DNA of 8,196 nt, taken from Alphaproteobacteria bacterium. GTDB taxonomy: Bacteria > Pseudomonadota > Alphaproteobacteria > Puniceispirillales > Puniceispirillaceae. Shown here in pieces: positions 7,669-8,196 of the stretch. Numbering within the stretch: position 1 is the first letter of the stretch; the number at the start of each line of letters is the position of its first letter. Both the position numbers and the translations under genes were made by a program. Location: contig JAACDT010000183.1 in NCBI GenBank assembly GCA_009936885.1, positions 1 to 8,196 on the forward strand. Direction: 5' to 3'. Below the pieces are notes generated by a model. The model did no database searches. It worked only from the letters and a program-made list of their open reading frames with translations, and was not told where the DNA came from.

Positions 7669-7699
7669 ATTATAAAGCATTAAATTTTACGCGTGTAAA
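7669..7699 (-). promoter_or_regulatory. Promoter of the LacI-family regulator gene
   Basis: The minus strand has a perfect -10 TATAAT (7674-7669) and a TTTACA -35-like hexamer (7699-7694) with a 19-bp spacer, slightly longer than the usual 16-18 bp. The -35 lies inside the operator at 7686-7699. The inferred 5' leader is about 45 nt before the regulator ATG. Confidence 0.6.
7686..7699 (-). promoter_or_regulatory. Candidate LacI-type operator O3 (autoregulatory)
   Basis: TTTACGCGTGTAAA differs by one base from the perfect palindrome upstream of smoE. It covers the -35 of the regulator's own promoter, so binding would repress the regulator gene. Finding the same motif at both intergenic regions flanking this regulator is the main support for calling it the regulator's site. 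Confidence 0.75.
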
Positions 7700-7809
7700 G
7701 ATTAGTGAAAAGTTTTATGTAAATATGCACGCTATATTATTGGTTATAAGAGCTAATTCGTTCGCATGAACAGTGTTTATCTGGGTAATGATAGATAAAA
7801 GAGCGATTT

Positions 7810-7828
7810 GCTTTCGGCATAGGAAAGC
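7810..7828 (-). terminator. Possible weak terminator after the photolyase-like gene
   Basis: On the minus strand GCTTTC (7828-7823) can pair with GAAAGC (7815-7810) around a 7-nt loop, starting 9 nt after the stop of the photolyase-like gene. The T-rich run TTTTATC comes only 9 nt after the stem, so this is a poor match to an intrinsic terminator. A second AT-rich hairpin (TTTATCT/AGATAAA, 7776-7799) lies just beyond it. Confidence 0.22.
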
Positions 7829-7837
7829 CGGCTTATC

Positions 7838-8196
7838 TCAGATGCCATCTCTTCTAAGGGCAGTCTTTTTTGCCTTATTCCAATATTTAAAAAAACGCTT
7901 AAACTCAAAGCTGTCATCAATCTGGCAAAAGCTTGGTTGATACACAAACTCAAGCTCAAACTGTTTGGAGATATCTTTAAATATATTCTGAATGGGAAGG
8001 TCAGCTGTAAACGAAGTGATAATTTTTTTGGGTGCTATCGTCTTTATCACATCGCTTGTTGTTCCATAAATAATATCAACTGGCATGGAACATAACGTCT
8101 CATATATAAAAACAAGACGTTTCAAAGAATAGCCTCTCTGTTTGAAGTAAGCATCATCCCATATAAAGACAGCTTTCGTCTCAGCGTTAATTCTAG
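7838..8196 (-). CDS. Photolyase/cryptochrome-like N-terminal alpha/beta domain protein, partial (5' end outside window)
   Basis: The frame is open from the window edge (first full codon at 8194) to a TGA at 7840-7838, giving about 118 visible residues; the true start lies upstream. It reads KAVFIWDDAYF, then YSLKRLVFIYETL, then PVDIIYG, and ends near FKRFFKYWNKAKKTA. This fits the Rossmann-like N-terminal domain of DNA photolyases: a strand ending in a short acidic turn, a helix carrying the K/R-x2-F-x-x-E-x-L pattern, and a strand ending in G. The protein ends where that domain ends, so the C-terminal FAD-binding helical domain is absent downstream. From memory, short stand-alone proteins of this kind occur in some proteobacteria and cyanobacteria near a separate FAD-binding photolyase-like gene; that partner could lie beyond the edge. 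The TTG at 8125 is an internal leucine, not a start. DNA repair or light sensing is a family-level inference only. Confidence 0.6.
   Translation of the reverse strand, partial: RINAETKAVFIWDDAYFKQRGYSLKRLVFIYETLCSMPVDIIYGTTSDVIKTIAPKKIITSFTADLPIQNIFKDISKQFELEFVYQPSFCQIDDSFEFKRFFKYWNKAKKTALRRDGI

Noticed and set aside
7542..7769. Plus-strand 75-codon frame spanning the regulator start and its promoter.
   Set aside because: It runs across the promoter and operator of the regulator gene and antisense to its helix-turn-helix, and has no recognisable domain.
7777..7959. A 60-codon minus-strand frame overlapping the end of the photolyase-like gene.
   Set aside because: It is out of frame with the photolyase-like coding sequence over most of its length, shows no recognisable domain, and the overlapped frame has clear family motifs.

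Overview
The window looks like a piece of an AT-rich (roughly 40% GC by eye) alphaproteobacterial chromosome, probably marine. That guess rests on the gene order and on the resemblance of the proteins to the Rhodobacter/Rhizobium sorbitol-mannitol (smo/mtl) system. No marker gene fixes the taxon. Every supported gene lies on the minus strand, so transcription runs from high to low coordinates.

Layout in transcription order. (1) 8196-7838: the 3' part of a gene cut by the window edge, encoding a photolyase/cryptochrome-like N-terminal alpha/beta domain that stops without any FAD-binding domain. (2) 7837-7616: an intergenic region with a possible weak terminator hairpin, a TATAAT promoter and a LacI-type operator. 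(3) 7615-6584: a LacI-family repressor. (4) 6583-6470: an intergenic region with two operator copies 21 bp apart centre to centre, a TTGACG element and a strong Shine-Dalgarno. (5) 6469-71: a tightly packed six-gene polyol operon: binding protein (smoE), two permeases (smoF, smoG), ATPase (smoK), sorbitol dehydrogenase (smoS) and mannitol 2-dehydrogenase (mtlK), followed by a candidate terminator at 67-32.

How the genes work together. SmoE captures sorbitol/mannitol-type hexitols in the periplasm, SmoF and SmoG form the membrane channel, and two SmoK subunits power uptake. SmoS and MtlK then oxidise sorbitol and mannitol to D-fructose with NAD. The LacI-family protein probably senses the polyol or a derivative. 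The 14-bp palindrome TTTACGCGCGTAAA and close variants occur before both smoE and the regulator gene, predicting operon repression plus autoregulation. A perfect 10-bp G/C-rich stem-loop sits between smoE and smoF, where it could set the excess of binding protein over membrane components.

The transport/catabolism block is a known type of system. The less ordinary elements are the stand-alone photolyase half-domain, the duplicated operator architecture with a LacI rather than a DeoR-type regulator, and the smoE-smoF stem-loop. I saw no mobile element, CRISPR array, tRNA or rRNA, and no convincing plus-strand gene.
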